Shown one piece after another: positions 1 through 9,584 of a DNA stretch of 64,000 nucleotides. The position numbers and the translations under genes are program-made. The stretch is from Pseudidiomarina mangrovi (lineage in GTDB: Bacteria > Pseudomonadota > Gammaproteobacteria > Enterobacterales > Alteromonadaceae). The DNA is taken from NCBI RefSeq assembly GCF_003999375.1, contig NZ_RJLC01000005.1, forward strand, positions 62,001 to 126,000. Reading direction: 5' to 3'. Numbering within the stretch: position 1 is the first letter of the stretch; every line of letters begins with the position of its first letter. The notes under the pieces were generated by a model, which was not told the DNA's origin, made no database searches, and saw only the letters and a program-made list of their open reading frames with translations.

Positions 1-1582
1 GGCCTTCGTACACTTCATCAGCGTGCGATACCATCAATCGGCCGCGCTCTTGTAAGTTAAACAAGGCGTAGGCAAGGGCTTTACCTTGGGCGTTAGAAAT
101 CAGCACGCCGTTGGTACGCTGACCAATTTTACCGCCTTTGAACGGGCCGTAATGGTCAAAGCTGTGGTACATCAAACCTGAACCTGAAGTCAGCGTCATA
201 AAGTCGGTCTGGAAGCCGATCAAGCCACGGCTAGGAACAATAAAGTCGATACGTACGCGGCCTTTACCGTCTGGTGACATGTTGGTCATTTCAGCTTTAC
301 GCAAGCCGAGTTTTTCCATCACTGAGCCTGAATGCTCGTCTTGCACGTCTACGGTTAAGTTTTCGAACGGCTCCATTTTTTCGCCGTCGACTTCTTTCAT
401 GATCACTTCTGGGCGTGATACCGCAAGCTCAAAGCCTTCACGACGCATGTTTTCAATCAATACACCTAAGTGCAATTCACCACGGCCGGAAACGCGGAAG
501 CGGTCTGGGTTATCGGTTTCTTCAACACGTAAGGCTACGTTGTGTTTCAATTCTTGCTTTAAGCGCTCAAGAATTTGGCGTGAGGTAACGAACTTACCTT
601 CTTTACCTGAGAACGGCGAGGTGTTGACCTGGAAGGTCATGGTCACGGTCGGCTCGTCAACAGTCAGCGGGGTCATGGCCTCAACGGCACCGGCTGCACA
701 AATGGTGTCAGAAATTTTCAATTCACCTAAACCGGTCACGGCAATAATGTCGCCGGCGCTAGCGCGGTCGGTTTCAATACGATCCAAACCTAAATAGCCG
801 AATACTTGGCCAACTTTACCGTTGCGCTGGCTGCCATCGGCGCCGACCACAGTCACTTGCTGGCCCACTTTGATGCTACCGCGCTTGATCCGGCCAATAC
901 CAATGATGCCCACGTAGCTTGAGTAGTCGAGCTGTGAGATCTGCATTTGTAAGGTGCCGTCGCGGTCGGCGTCAGGCTGCGCTACTTTGCTGATAATGGT
1001 GTCGAACAATGGCTTCATGTCGCTGCTTGGGTCGTTGTAATCCAAGGTAGCGAAACCATTTAAGGCTGAGGCATACACAATCGGGAAATCTAACTGCTCG
1101 TTGGTGGCGCCTAAGTTGTCGAACAAGTCGAATACTTGGTCCACAACCCAATCAGGGCGTGCGCCCGGACGGTCAATTTTGTTCACCACAACAATTGGCT
1201 TTAAGCCATGTGAGAAGGCTTTCTGGGTTACGAAGCGCGTTTGCGGCATCGGCCCGTCAACAGCGTCAACCAGCAACAATACTGAGTCAGCCATTGACAG
1301 TACCCGCTCAACTTCACCACCGAAGTCGGCGTGTCCTGGGGTGTCGAGAATGTTGATGCGATAGTCTTGATAGTTGATCGCAGTGTTTTTGGCCAAAATG
1401 GTGATACCCCGTTCTTTCTCGAGGTCGTTGGAGTCCATGATGCGCTCGTCGGAGTCACCACGGCTTACTAACGTGCCTGATTGCTGGAGCAGCTTATCAA
1501 CCAGGGTGGTTTTACCATGGTCAACGTGCGCGATGATCGCGATATTGCGCAGCTTCGAAAGTTCGGTTGCTTGAATAGTCAT
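1..1582 (-). CDS. typA: Ribosome-associated GTPase TypA/BipA (3' end cut off by the window)
   Basis: Reverse-strand reading from ATG at 1582 gives about 527 residues of a translation-factor-type GTPase; the family is about 605 residues, so the last ~80 codons lie outside the window. Visible are the P-loop [10 protein letters not shown] near residue 20, the [14 protein letters not shown] switch II motif and the NKID guanine-specificity motif, followed by EF-G-like domains ([31 protein letters not shown]). TypA acts on the ribosome during stress and 50S assembly. It is divergent from glnA, an arrangement common in gammaproteobacteria. No frame disruption was seen. Identity is secure. Confidence 0.97.
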   Translation of the reverse strand, partial: MTIQATELSKLRNIAIIAHVDHGKTTLVDKLLQQSGTLVSRGDSDERIMDSNDLEKERGITILAKNTAINYQDYRINILDTPGHADFGGEVERVLSMADSVLLLVDAVDGPMPQTRFVTQKAFSHGLKPIVVVNKIDRPGARPDWVVDQVFDLFDNLGATNEQLDFPIVYASALNGFATLDYNDPSSDMKPLFDTIISKVAQPDADRDGTLQMQISQLDYSSYVGIIGIGRIKRGSIKVGQQVTVVGADGSQRNGKVGQVFGYLGLDRIETDRASAGDIIAVTGLGELKISDTICAAGAVEAMTPLTVDEPTVTMTFQVNTSPFSGKEGKFVTSRQILERLKQELKHNVALRVEETDNPDRFRVSGRGELHLGVLIENMRREGFELAVSRPEVIMKEVDGEKMEPFENLTVDVQDEHSGSVMEKLGLRKAEMTNMSPDGKGRVRIDFIVPSRGLIGFQTDFMTLTSGSGLMYHSFDHYGPFKGGKIGQRTNGVLISNAQGKALAYALFNLQERGRLMVSHADEVYEG

Positions 1583-1662
1583 TAAATGGAGCCTGTATTA
1601 AAAAACGCGAAGGTGGGGACTACCGAGGTAGAAAACACCAGATTTGGTCAAAATAGCGGCGC

Positions 1663-1668
1663 ATTATA
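1663..1668 (-). promoter_or_regulatory. typA: Candidate -10 element of typA
   Basis: On the minus strand the hexamer is a perfect TATAAT, flanked by GCGGCG and GCGCCGC arms, about 80 bases upstream of the typA ATG. The matching -35 region is poor (TGGCGT at 17 bp), so the promoter assignment rests on the -10 only. Confidence 0.4.
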
Positions 1669-1748
1669 CGCCGCTCCCTGCGCTTACGCCAGAAAATTCG
1701 CTCTAAAACACCCGAATGGGCAATCAAGTGTTGTTATTTTGAGTGGAG

Positions 1749-1765
1749 CGCACTATATTGGTGCA
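1749..1765 (+). promoter_or_regulatory. NtrC binding site 1 upstream of glnA
   Basis: CGCACTATATTGGTGCA is a 17-bp dyad matching the NtrC site pattern TGCACYA-N3-TGGTGCA seen at E. coli glnAp2. Its centre lies about 164 bp upstream of the predicted sigma-54 transcription start and 34 bp from the second site, the enhancer spacing expected for NtrC oligomers. The stretch 1583-1990 holds no credible gene, only the typA and glnA control regions. Confidence 0.8.
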
Positions 1766-1782
1766 GTCAGGCGGTGTGGTTT

Positions 1783-1799
1783 TGCACAATATTGGTGCG
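1783..1799 (+). promoter_or_regulatory. NtrC binding site 2 upstream of glnA
   Basis: TGCACAATATTGGTGCG is a second 17-bp NtrC-type dyad, centred about 130 bp upstream of the predicted start. Together with site 1 it forms a paired enhancer like the one at E. coli glnAp2, where the two sites are about 32 bp apart. Confidence 0.85.
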
Positions 1800-1894
1800 T
1801 TTCCGGGTCAATGAGCGCCCTTAGTCGCTGTTCAGCCGATGTAAATAGCCAAGCGAGATAAAAATAATAAATAAAAACAGTCTGTTATGGATGA

Positions 1895-1910
1895 TGGCAC
1901 GGGCTTTGCT
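1895..1910 (+). promoter_or_regulatory. Sigma-54 promoter (-24/-12) of glnA
   Basis: TGGCACGGGCTTTGCT matches the RpoN consensus TGGCACG-N4-TTGCW without a mismatch. The GG (-24) is at 1896-1897 and the GC (-12) at 1908-1909, so transcription should begin near 1920 and leave a leader of about 70 bases before the glnA start. With the two NtrC sites it predicts nitrogen-limitation control of glnA and possibly of the downstream ntrBC genes. Confidence 0.9.
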
Positions 1911-1990
1911 TAACTGCTGGCGTACCCAACACGCTTCTACCTTTGGTACGAGCGCAACCTGTTTCGACAAGCACGATCGTGGAGGATCTC

Positions 1991-3400
1991 ATGTCATCAC
2001 CTAAAGCAGTCATGGCGTTTATTGCAGAACATGCCGTTAAATTTGTTGATTTACGTTTTACCGATACCCTCGGCAAAGAACAGCACGTGACCATTCCAGT
2101 GTCACAAATCAACGAAGATTTCTTCGAAGAAGGCAAAATGTTTGATGGTTCATCCATCACCGGCTGGAAAGGCATCAACGAATCAGACATGGTGCTCATG
2201 CCTGACTGTTCAACCATGGTGCTCGACCCGTTCACTGACGCTGTTACCTTAAACGTAACTTGTGACATTCTTGAGCCAGATACGTTGCAAGGCTACAGCC
2301 GCGACCCACGCTCTATTGCCCGTCGCGCTGAAGAGTATTTGCAAACCCAAGGTTTTGATAACGCCTTATTTGGCCCAGAGCCAGAGTTCTTCATGTTTGA
2401 CAGCGTGCGTTTCCATACCGATATGGCCGGCTCATTCTTCAAAATTGAAGACGAAGAAGCAGCTTGGAGCTCAGGTAAAGAGATTGAAGGTGGCAACAAA
2501 GCTCACCGTCCACGCGTGAAAGGCGGTTACTTCCCAGTGCCACCGGTAGACTCAGGCCACGATATTCGTAGCACCATGTGTGAAGTGCTCGAGCAGGTTG
2601 GTTTAGTGGTTGAAGCCCATCACCACGAAGTTGCCACAGCTGGCCAAAACGAAGTAGCCACGCGTTTTAACACGCTGGTTAAAAAAGCTGACGAAATTCA
2701 AAAATACAAATATGTGGTGCACAACGTTGCGCATTCATACGGCAAAACTGTGACCTTTATGCCAAAACCATTGGTGGGCGATAACGGTTCAGGTATGCAC
2801 GTTCACATGTCACTGGGTAAAGACGGCAAAAACACCTTTGCTGGCGACCTGTACGGTGGCTTGAGCGAAACCGCATTGTTCTACATTGGTGGTATCATCA
2901 AACACGCCCGTGCTCTGAACGCGTTCGCTAACCCAACTACCAACTCCTACAAGCGTTTGGTTCCAGGCTTTGAAGCGCCTGTTATGTTGGCTTACTCAGC
3001 GCGTAACCGTTCAGCCTCAATTCGTATTCCAGTGGTTGCAAGCACCCGCGCGCGTCGTATTGAAGTGCGCTTCCCAGACCCAGCAGCTAACCCATACTTG
3101 CTGTTCTCAGCATTGATGATGGCTGGTTTAGATGGTATCAAAAACAAGATCCATCCTGGCGATGCGATGGACAAAGACCTGTACGACTTGCCAGCAGAAG
3201 AAGCTAAGCTGATCCCAACGGTGTGTGATTCATTAGAGTTAGCGCTGCAAAGCCTTGACCAAGATCGCGCCTTCTTGACCGCTGGTGGGGTATTCACCGA
3301 CGACATGATTGACGCTTACATCAAGGTCAAAATGAAAGACGTGATCCGTCTGAAGCAAGCTGTACACCCAGTTGAATTTGAACTGTATTACAGTGTGTAA
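1991..3400 (+). CDS. glnA: Type I glutamine synthetase
   Basis: 469 residues, the normal length for bacterial GSI. It makes glutamine from glutamate, ammonia and ATP in the cytoplasm. Visible motifs are [11 protein letters not shown] (N-terminal loop), the active-site region [11 protein letters not shown], the ATP-binding stretch ending in GSGMHVHMS, and NRSASIRIP. The adenylylation loop region carries [13 protein letters not shown] followed by KDLYDLP, with the tyrosine of KDLYDLP at the expected adenylylation site. ATG 1991 was chosen because GGAGG lies just upstream and the product then begins MSSPKAV, at family length; an in-frame codon at 1943 would add 16 unconserved residues. It heads the block with ntrB and ntrC. 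Confidence 0.97.
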   Translation: MSSPKAVMAFIAEHAVKFVDLRFTDTLGKEQHVTIPVSQINEDFFEEGKMFDGSSITGWKGINESDMVLMPDCSTMVLDPFTDAVTLNVTCDILEPDTLQGYSRDPRSIARRAEEYLQTQGFDNALFGPEPEFFMFDSVRFHTDMAGSFFKIEDEEAAWSSGKEIEGGNKAHRPRVKGGYFPVPPVDSGHDIRSTMCEVLEQVGLVVEAHHHEVATAGQNEVATRFNTLVKKADEIQKYKYVVHNVAHSYGKTVTFMPKPLVGDNGSGMHVHMSLGKDGKNTFAGDLYGGLSETALFYIGGIIKHARALNAFANPTTNSYKRLVPGFEAPVMLAYSARNRSASIRIPVVASTRARRIEVRFPDPAANPYLLFSALMMAGLDGIKNKIHPGDAMDKDLYDLPAEEAKLIPTVCDSLELALQSLDQDRAFLTAGGVFTDDMIDAYIKVKMKDVIRLKQAVHPVEFELYYSV

Positions 3401-3416
3401 GTAGGTTGATACGCAA

Positions 3417-3444
3417 GTGAGTTGCGGGGCTTATCGCAACTCAC
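3417..3444 (+). promoter_or_regulatory. Hairpin between glnA and the DUF4124 gene
   Basis: GTGAGTTGCG and CGCAACTCAC form a perfect 10-bp stem with an 8-base loop. No T-run follows; instead the Shine-Dalgarno AAGGAG of the next gene begins 4 bases later. It looks like an mRNA stability or partial-attenuation structure that would uncouple high glnA expression from lower ntrBC expression, rather than a classical terminator. The function is inferred. Confidence 0.6.
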
Positions 3445-3458
3445 GATAAGGAGCCCAA

Positions 3459-4043
3459 ATGCAGAGTAAGACAGCCTCCACCAACGCCTTGCTCGGGCTC
3501 CTTATCAGCGTGTTTTTGCTCGTAGGGGTGGCTCCTGCGGCAAGCCAAGTCTATAAAAAATGTGATGCCAACGGGGTCTGTTCGTACACCGACCAACCGC
3601 AAGCTGGCGCCGAGGCGATAGAGGTTCGCGCCGTGGTGACCGAGTTTGAACGTGTTGCAAGTCCTGTCATCACACCAGCACCAACGCTTGAACCGACCGA
3701 AGTAACCGGCCCCCCTGAAGTAACCGTCAGCATCACCAGCCCGCTTCATCGTGATACGGTGCGCTCTAATGGCGGTGAGTTTGAGGTGATCTGGGCGGCC
3801 GATATTAAAAACCTCGATGGCGACCCGGTGTATCAGCTGCGGCTTGATACCGTGCCGGTTTATGAAGGCCCATTAACGCAAGTGATTCTGCGCGATGTAT
3901 CGCGCGGCGAGCGGCGCTTGCAAGTACGGGTGTTCAGCGCTGACGGGACTGAATTAGCGCAGTCAGACACCGTGGAATTTTATGTTCAGCGGGTTTCGGT
4001 ATTCTCGCCAGCCCGCCAAGGAGACGCTGGTGGTAACCGCTGA
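3459..4043 (+). CDS. Exported DUF4124-domain protein
   Basis: 194 residues with an N-terminal signal peptide (hydrophobic stretch residues 11-27, cleavage plausible after PAASQ). The DUF4124 core VYKKCDANGVCSYTDQPQAG lies at about residues 31-50 with two cysteines that may form a disulfide. The C-terminal half (residues ~85-180) reads as an Ig-like beta domain (ITSPLHRDTVRSNGG, RRLQVRVFSADG). Genes of this family commonly sit between glnA and ntrB in marine gammaproteobacteria; their role is unknown. It has a good Shine-Dalgarno (AAGGAG) and overlaps the start of ntrB. Confidence 0.85.
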   Translation: MQSKTASTNALLGLLISVFLLVGVAPAASQVYKKCDANGVCSYTDQPQAGAEAIEVRAVVTEFERVASPVITPAPTLEPTEVTGPPEVTVSITSPLHRDTVRSNGGEFEVIWAADIKNLDGDPVYQLRLDTVPVYEGPLTQVILRDVSRGERRLQVRVFSADGTELAQSDTVEFYVQRVSVFSPARQGDAGGNR

Positions 4044-5157
4044 TTGCACCAAGTTGGTGCAACCGCAACTCGACCAGCTTCTCACCGGCGTTGTTCTGCT
4101 TGATGCGTCGTTAACCATTCTTTTTATGAACGCAGCCGCTGAGACTATTTTGGATGGTAGTCGTAAGCGCTTGTTAGGGCAGCCATTATTTAGCCTTTTC
4201 AGTTATAGCAGTCTGAATCCTGAGGTGCTACAGAGCGCCTTGCAGGAGCAGCAAAGTGTGTCTGATAGCGACGTGAGCTTGGTGTTTGCCGATGGCCAAC
4301 GCATCACCATTGAGTTTATTGCGCAACCGTTGCTGGGTGCTCAGGGTCAGTCGCAGGTGTTGGTTGAATTGCGCCAAGTGGACCAAATTCGCCGCATTAA
4401 CCACGAGAATTCGCAGCAACAGCAACTCAGCGCGGCGCATGCCATGATCCGTGGCTTGGCGCATGAAATTAAGAACCCACTGGGCGGTTTGCGCGGTGCC
4501 GCGCAGTTACTGGCGAGTGAATTGCCTGAGCCGGCACTGCGGGAATACACCGACCTGATTATCAATCAGGCTGATCGCTTGCGTAATCTGGTCGACCGTA
4601 TGCTCGGCTCGCACCATATACCGCAACGCCACAGCGAAAATATTCATGCGCTGTTAGAGCGCGTGTGGCAACTAGTCAGCCTAAGTGCCAGCTCGGCAAT
4701 TCAATGGCAGCGTGACTACGACCCTAGCCTACCCGAACTCACCATGGCTAGTGATGCCTTGGAACAAGCCTTGCTCAACATTGTCTTGAACGGCTGCGAG
4801 GCCATGGGCGAGCAGGGCGTATTGACACTGCGCACCCGCATCATTCATCAGCAAACCATTTATGGCAATCGCTACCGCCACTGCGCTTTAATCGTGGTGC
4901 AAGATAACGGCCCCGGCATTGCCCCGGCGGTGCGCGATACACTGTTCTACCCGATGGTGAGCGGCCGCGCTGGCGGCACTGGGCTTGGTCTCTCTATTGC
5001 GCAAAATGTTGTGCATCAGCATGGTGGCAAGATTGAAGTGGTATCGGAGCCGGGGCATACCGAGTTTCTTATTTATTTACCCTATTTGCCGAGCAAAGTA
5101 GATACCAAAGCCGACCGAGTGAGTGAGCTCAGCAAGGATGGTCACTATGGCGATTAG
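4030..5157 (+). CDS. glnL: Nitrogen regulation sensor kinase NtrB
   Basis: 375 residues from GTG 4030. It controls NtrC phosphorylation in response to PII and nitrogen status. Domains are a PAS domain (about residues 10-120), the H-box GLAHEIKNPLGGLRGA with phospho-accepting His145, the N-box NIVLNGCEAMGE, the G1 box DNGPGI and the G2 box GGTGLGLSIA. The GTG is preferred because AAGGAG ends 6 bases before it, and the histidine then lies close to His139 of E. coli NtrB; an in-frame ATG at 3982 would overlap the previous gene by 62 bp without a clear ribosome-binding site. It overlaps ntrC by 11 bp. Confidence 0.93.
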   Translation: MVTADCTKLVQPQLDQLLTGVVLLDASLTILFMNAAAETILDGSRKRLLGQPLFSLFSYSSLNPEVLQSALQEQQSVSDSDVSLVFADGQRITIEFIAQPLLGAQGQSQVLVELRQVDQIRRINHENSQQQQLSAAHAMIRGLAHEIKNPLGGLRGAAQLLASELPEPALREYTDLIINQADRLRNLVDRMLGSHHIPQRHSENIHALLERVWQLVSLSASSAIQWQRDYDPSLPELTMASDALEQALLNIVLNGCEAMGEQGVLTLRTRIIHQQTIYGNRYRHCALIVVQDNGPGIAPAVRDTLFYPMVSGRAGGTGLGLSIAQNVVHQHGGKIEVVSEPGHTEFLIYLPYLPSKVDTKADRVSELSKDGHYGD

Positions 5158-6574
5158 CGCGCAACCGATATGGATTTTAGACGACGATAGCTCGATTCGC
5201 TGGGTGTTAGAACGCGCCCTACAACGCGAGCAATTGCAATGCCGCAGTTTCAGTGCCGCAGCTGACCTCTATCAAGCGTTGCGCAGCGAGCAGCCGCGGG
5301 TGCTGTTAACAGATATTCGTATGCCGGGTGACGATGGCTTGCAAGTGTTGGCGAAATTGCGCGCTGACTATGCAGCTATTCGGGTGATCGTCATGACCGC
5401 CCACTCTGATCTTGATTCTGCGGTCAGCGCGTTTCAGGGTGGCGCTTTTGAGTACCTGGCCAAACCCTTTGATTTAGCCGATGCGGTAGCTATGGTTCAG
5501 CGTGCCCTGCAAGGCGATGTGGATACCTCGAACGCGACTGAGCCACCTCCAGCCGAGATGCCGCTGGCCGCCAGCAAAGATACTATGGCGGGCATGATTG
5601 GCCACGCGCCGGCTATGCAAGATGTGTTTCGTGCCATTGGGCGGTTGTCGCACACCAGTGTTACGGTGCTGATTACCGGCCAATCAGGCACCGGTAAGGA
5701 ACTGGTCGCACGTGCCTTGCATCAACACAGTCCGCGCGCTGATAAACCGTTTATCGCGTTAAATATGGCGGCAATTCCAAGTGACTTGGTGGAATCCGAG
5801 CTATTCGGTCATGAAAAGGGGGCGTTCACCGGCGCCACCCAGCGTCGCCAAGGGCGCTTTGAGCAAGCCCATGGTGGCACGCTTTTTCTTGATGAAATTG
5901 GCGATATGCCGCTGGCGGTGCAAACGCGCCTGTTACGCGTGTTGGCCGATGGCCAGTTTTATCCTATCGGTAGTTACCAGCCGGTTAGTGTCGATGTGCG
6001 CATTATTGCTGCGACCCACCAACCGCTTGAACAGCGGGTGAGCGATGGTCTGTTCCGTGAGGATCTGTTACATCGCCTGAATGTTATTCGCCTAAAACTG
6101 CCCACCTTAGCCGAACGTGCCAGCGATATTCCGCAGTTAGCGCAGTATTTCTTGCAGCAAGCGGCGCTGGAATTAGGGGTTGCCGTCAAGCGTTTAAGCC
6201 CAGCTGCCGAGCAACAACTGATGCATGCCAGCTGGCCTGGCAACGTTCGCCAATTAGAAAATACCTGTCGTTGGTTGACTGTTATGGCGCCATCACAGCT
6301 CATCAATAGCAGTGATCTGCCTGATGAGCTGCAGCATGGATCGATAACAGTGAAATCGAGTGACTGGCAGCAGGCGCTTAGGCAGCAGCTGCAGCAACAA
6401 CTCGATGCCGGCCATACCGAGGTGCTCGCACAATTGCTTCCACAGTTGGAGCAGCTGGCTCTCGAGCTCGCCCTCGAGCATACCCAAGGGCATAAACAAC
6501 AGGCCGCCGCATTATTGGGTTGGGGTCGCAATACCCTCACCCGCAAACTGAAAGAATTGGTAAAAATTCAGTAA
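5147..6574 (+). CDS. glnG: Nitrogen regulation response regulator NtrC (sigma-54 activator)
   Basis: 475 residues. The receiver domain has the acidic DDD pocket at residues 12-14 and phospho-acceptor Asp56. The AAA+ domain has Walker A GQSGTGKE near 178-185, the sigma-54 contact loop GAFTGA at 225-230 and Walker [10 protein letters not shown]. The C-terminal Fis-type helix-turn-helix ends [21 protein letters not shown] 5147 is chosen for its AAGGA at 8 bases and match to the family N-terminus; ATG 5138 and 5123 are alternatives. It should bind the two dyads upstream of glnA. Confidence 0.95.
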   Translation: MAISAQPIWILDDDSSIRWVLERALQREQLQCRSFSAAADLYQALRSEQPRVLLTDIRMPGDDGLQVLAKLRADYAAIRVIVMTAHSDLDSAVSAFQGGAFEYLAKPFDLADAVAMVQRALQGDVDTSNATEPPPAEMPLAASKDTMAGMIGHAPAMQDVFRAIGRLSHTSVTVLITGQSGTGKELVARALHQHSPRADKPFIALNMAAIPSDLVESELFGHEKGAFTGATQRRQGRFEQAHGGTLFLDEIGDMPLAVQTRLLRVLADGQFYPIGSYQPVSVDVRIIAATHQPLEQRVSDGLFREDLLHRLNVIRLKLPTLAERASDIPQLAQYFLQQAALELGVAVKRLSPAAEQQLMHASWPGNVRQLENTCRWLTVMAPSQLINSSDLPDELQHGSITVKSSDWQQALRQQLQQQLDAGHTEVLAQLLPQLEQLALELALEHTQGHKQQAAALLGWGRNTLTRKLKELVKIQ

Positions 6575-6575
6575 A
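6560..6575 (+). promoter_or_regulatory. Candidate CpxR box upstream of cpxR
   Basis: GTAAA-AATTCA-GTAAA matches the CpxR direct-repeat pattern GTAAA-N4-8-GTAAA. It overlaps the end of ntrC, about 75 bases before the cpxR start, and upstream of a possible -10 (CATAAT, 6603-6608) that lacks a good -35. This would allow positive autoregulation of cpxRA. Chance occurrence cannot be excluded. Confidence 0.4.
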
Positions 6576-6649
6576 TCCGCTATCTATTCGTTACGGTCTT
6601 TACATAATGCTTTAGATTGTAAACAACCCTAATGAACAGGAACCGAATC

Positions 6650-7327
6650 ATGAGTAAGATTTTACTTGTTGATGATGATGCTGAATTGAGCAACATGTTG
6701 TCGCAAATCCTCACCAAGGAAGGCTATAAACTGACTCTGGCTGCCGACGGCGAAACTGGCCTAGCGCGGGCGCTCAGCGGCTCTTATGACCTCATCTTAC
6801 TTGACGTTATGTTGCCAGGCATAGACGGCTTTCAGTTATTACAACGCCTACGTCAGCAGTCGCGCAGTACTCCGGTTTTAATGTTGACCGCGCGCGGTAA
6901 CGACGATGATCGCGTGGCTGGGCTTGAACTCGGTGCCGATGACTATTTGGCCAAACCGTTTTATCCGAAAGAATTAGTGGCGCGGGTGAAAGCGTTGTTG
7001 CGCCGTACCCCTAATACCACCGTTCGGCAGGAATCTATTGCGTATGCTGGGTTTGTGGTGAATCCACTGCAGAACGAAGTGCACTGTGATGAGGTGGTGC
7101 TGGAGTTAACCCCGACTGAATTCGACATTCTGCGCACCTTGGTACAAGGCGCGGGGCAAGTGGTCAGCAAAGATCAGTTGTCGGTGGCGGCATTGGGTCG
7201 TCAATTAGCGCCTTTTGACCGCAGCCTTGATGTGCATATCAGTAATATTCGTAAGAAGATTCAGCATAATCCTGAGCGCATTCAGACCGTTCGTGGACGC
7301 GGCTATCGCCTGCTGCAATTGGCCTAA
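6650..7327 (+). CDS. cpxR: OmpR-family response regulator, CpxR-like
   Basis: 225 residues. The receiver domain (1-115) has the DDD acidic pocket at residues 8-10 and phospho-acceptor Asp52 in LLDVMLPG; LMLTARG and ADDYLAKPF are typical of CpxR. The winged-helix effector domain (about 130-225) has LTPTEFDIL, SLDVHISNIRKKI and VRGRGYRLL. ATG 6650 is chosen because the product then starts MSKILLVDDD; an ATG 18 bases upstream is less likely. It is followed after 8 bases by its kinase gene. The assignment to Cpx (envelope stress) over other OmpR pairs rests on sequence resemblance and the putative CpxR box. Confidence 0.8.
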   Translation: MSKILLVDDDAELSNMLSQILTKEGYKLTLAADGETGLARALSGSYDLILLDVMLPGIDGFQLLQRLRQQSRSTPVLMLTARGNDDDRVAGLELGADDYLAKPFYPKELVARVKALLRRTPNTTVRQESIAYAGFVVNPLQNEVHCDEVVLELTPTEFDILRTLVQGAGQVVSKDQLSVAALGRQLAPFDRSLDVHISNIRKKIQHNPERIQTVRGRGYRLLQLA

Positions 7328-7335
7328 GCCCTGTT

Positions 7336-8721
7336 ATGACGCAACGAACGCGGTGGTATAAGTCACTCTCTCTTCGCTTGTTAGTGCTGTTCTGGATGCT
7401 GCTGTTCGGTGTCGCCAGCAGCGGTTACCTGTTAGCGCTATGGTTCAGTAAACCGGTGCTGCCAGAGCCGTTGCCGGTTGAGGTACAGAATAGTCTTGCG
7501 CCCCTGTTAAGTGATGTCGAAACCTTCCGTTCATTGGCCCCAGGGCGCTTACTTGCCGGCAATTATCGGGTCGCTGCGAGTGTTGGTGCCAGCGGCCCAG
7601 AGCGCTTGCAGTTAGACCGATTGTTGGCTAGTAGTCATCAGCGTGTGTTAATGCAGCAATTAGAAGCTAGCGAACCCGAGCAGGTGCCGGTGAGTGACCG
7701 TATGCTGATTGGACCGTTTAGCCTTGAGCAATATAAAATTTTGCTGACGCGACCACTCACCGAGCAGGAGCGTCTACAGCAGGTCATCAGCGAGCAACGG
7801 GCGCAAGAGGCGCAAACCACCGCGTTGTTTGTCGGTAGTTTGGTGATTGCGATCATTTTAGGTATATGGCTGGTGCGGCCGTTACGCATTCTCACCATGG
7901 CGACGCGGCAAATTGCTAAGGGTAGCGATGCACCGCTGGTGCTCAAGCAACTCCCTCGGCGCAGTGACGAGCTCGGTGAACTTGCCCGTGCATTACATAC
8001 TACTGCCCATGATTTGACCGTGTCTCGCGATGCACAGCGGCGCTTATTAAGCGATGTCTCGCATGAACTGCGCTCGCCGCTGGCGCGCATGCAAGTGGCG
8101 CTGATGCTGAGCCAAGATGACGAAGATAGCGATAACCCTCATTTGCAACAGATGCACCGCGATGTTGAGCGTCTTAGCGCCATTATTGAACGCATTTTGT
8201 CGTTGTCACGGTTAGAAAATGGTTTAGTGAAACTCAATCGACTGGAGCTCGATACCCGCCAGCTGGTGGAGCAATTAGTTGCTGATTTAATTTATGTGGA
8301 TGCCAAGCTTGGCGAGCGGGTGAAGGTGTTACCGGATGACGACGGTGAACGCGGTGATTGGCCGGTCATTGCTAGCGATAGCGAGCTACTGCGGTTAGTC
8401 ATCGAAAACTTAGTGCGCAACGCCTTGCAGTACACCGATAACGAAGTACATTTGAGTTGTCAGTTGGCAGATGACAGCTTCGCTATTGCCATCCGTGATT
8501 TTGGTGATGGCGTGCCTGAGGCGCAGTTACAGCAATTGTTTGAACCGTTTTTCCGTGGTGATCCAGCCCGCCACCATAAGGCTGGCGTTGGTCTCGGTAT
8601 GGCCCTAAGTTTGCGTGCTGCCACCGTATTAGGTGGCAGTGTCAGTGCGCGCAATCACCCTGATGGCGGGCTGGAAGTGACCATCTCGTTACCATTGCAC
8701 GGCACTACAGAGCGGGCGTGA
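7336..8721 (+). CDS. cpxA: Sensor histidine kinase, CpxA-like
   Basis: 461 residues in the inner membrane. TM1 is at about 13-36, a periplasmic sensor stretch follows to about 160, TM2 is at about 163-180, then a HAMP linker (VRPLRILTMATRQIAKG), the H-box SDVSHELRSPLARMQ with His243, the N-box NLVRNALQYT and the ATP-lid region GVGLGMALS. It is expected to phosphorylate the neighbouring CpxR. No cpxP gene is seen nearby. Its 3' end overlaps the convergent gene at 8655 by 67 bp. Confidence 0.85.
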   Translation: MTQRTRWYKSLSLRLLVLFWMLLFGVASSGYLLALWFSKPVLPEPLPVEVQNSLAPLLSDVETFRSLAPGRLLAGNYRVAASVGASGPERLQLDRLLASSHQRVLMQQLEASEPEQVPVSDRMLIGPFSLEQYKILLTRPLTEQERLQQVISEQRAQEAQTTALFVGSLVIAIILGIWLVRPLRILTMATRQIAKGSDAPLVLKQLPRRSDELGELARALHTTAHDLTVSRDAQRRLLSDVSHELRSPLARMQVALMLSQDDEDSDNPHLQQMHRDVERLSAIIERILSLSRLENGLVKLNRLELDTRQLVEQLVADLIYVDAKLGERVKVLPDDDGERGDWPVIASDSELLRLVIENLVRNALQYTDNEVHLSCQLADDSFAIAIRDFGDGVPEAQLQQLFEPFFRGDPARHHKAGVGLGMALSLRAATVLGGSVSARNHPDGGLEVTISLPLHGTTERA

Positions 8722-9584
8722 CGCAGCAGCCCATCGAGTAAAGTCACGAACAATGGATCGGGCTTACCAATAGAATGCGGTGGCCCATCTGGTGAATGAT
8801 CACCGCTGTTGAGCCAAATGGCATGACCTTGCTGAATACGTTGCACCGTCACCAGCGGCACCGCGGGGAAATTCGCGGTGGCTGGAGCAACGTATAAAAA
8901 CTCGGTACATACCGGCCATTGACCAGTCACCACCTCACCGTCATCCAGTTCAAATTGTTCGGGCAGCCCAGTGAGTAATGCGCTTACCGCGCACGAACGT
9001 TCTGGGTCGGTATTTTTCTGATAGCACACCTTTTGCCCTTTGCGCGGATCAAACTGGGTCAGCGTGACCCCATACAGCTGCTGCAATATATGGTTGCGTG
9101 AGCGACGGTACAGGGCATCGTGACCGAGAATCAATAGCCCACCGTTGTGCACAAACTTAACGAGCTTGTGTTGGATCAAATCACGGGTGCGGGCGTTGGT
9201 ACTCAATGGTGATACGTCTGAAATAAGTAACGTCACGGCATCAACGAAGCGCGCACTGAGTGGCCATTTGAGAATATCCTCGGGGCTTTTTAACGCCACC
9301 AAACGCACTTTCCGATCACGCTGAGCGAGCTGCAGTTGTTGTAATAAGCGATAGGTGCTGGCGCCCTGATCATCGGCATCGGTGTAGAGCAAAATAAACT
9401 TACGTCGACTCACCACGTAGGTCACGACCATGGCGAGATAATGGTAGAGCCGCAAGAATTTAATAAAAAAATCGATACCGATCAGGCGCAGTACAAACAG
9501 CACCGCCAGTAGGGCAATTTCGCCGATAAATTGAGAGATAAATTCGATATCAGAGGGTAAGTATCGGGTTAGTTCTTCAACCAT
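8655..9584 (-). CDS. Membrane-anchored protein of unknown function with a GATase1/ThuA-like fold signature
   Basis: 309 residues, not recognised with certainty. A hydrophobic segment (about residues 18-60, one or two TM helices) is followed by a soluble domain with alternating strands: FILLYTDADD, VTLLISDVSP, FVHNGGLLILGHDALYRR and HAIWLNSGDHSPDG. The glycine-rich turn after 'VHNGGLL' resembles class I glutamine-amidotransferase-like domains, but no catalytic Cys-His-Glu triad is evident. It is the last gene of an operon with fieF and a GDPD phosphodiesterase and overlaps the latter by 16 bp. It also overlaps the convergent cpxA by 67 bp. Confidence 0.6.
   Translation of the reverse strand: MVEELTRYLPSDIEFISQFIGEIALLAVLFVLRLIGIDFFIKFLRLYHYLAMVVTYVVSRRKFILLYTDADDQGASTYRLLQQLQLAQRDRKVRLVALKSPEDILKWPLSARFVDAVTLLISDVSPLSTNARTRDLIQHKLVKFVHNGGLLILGHDALYRRSRNHILQQLYGVTLTQFDPRKGQKVCYQKNTDPERSCAVSALLTGLPEQFELDDGEVVTGQWPVCTEFLYVAPATANFPAVPLVTVQRIQQGHAIWLNSGDHSPDGPPHSIGKPDPLFVTLLDGLLRHARSVVPCNGNEMVTSSPPSG

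Noticed and set aside
279-797. 172-codon plus-strand reading frame
   Set aside because: It lies antisense within typA and shows only the Ser/Thr/Arg-rich composition of a shadow frame.
5974-6546. 190-codon minus-strand frame rich in Cys, Ser and Arg
   Set aside because: Antisense to the conserved AAA+ and DNA-binding parts of ntrC; composition is typical of a shadow.
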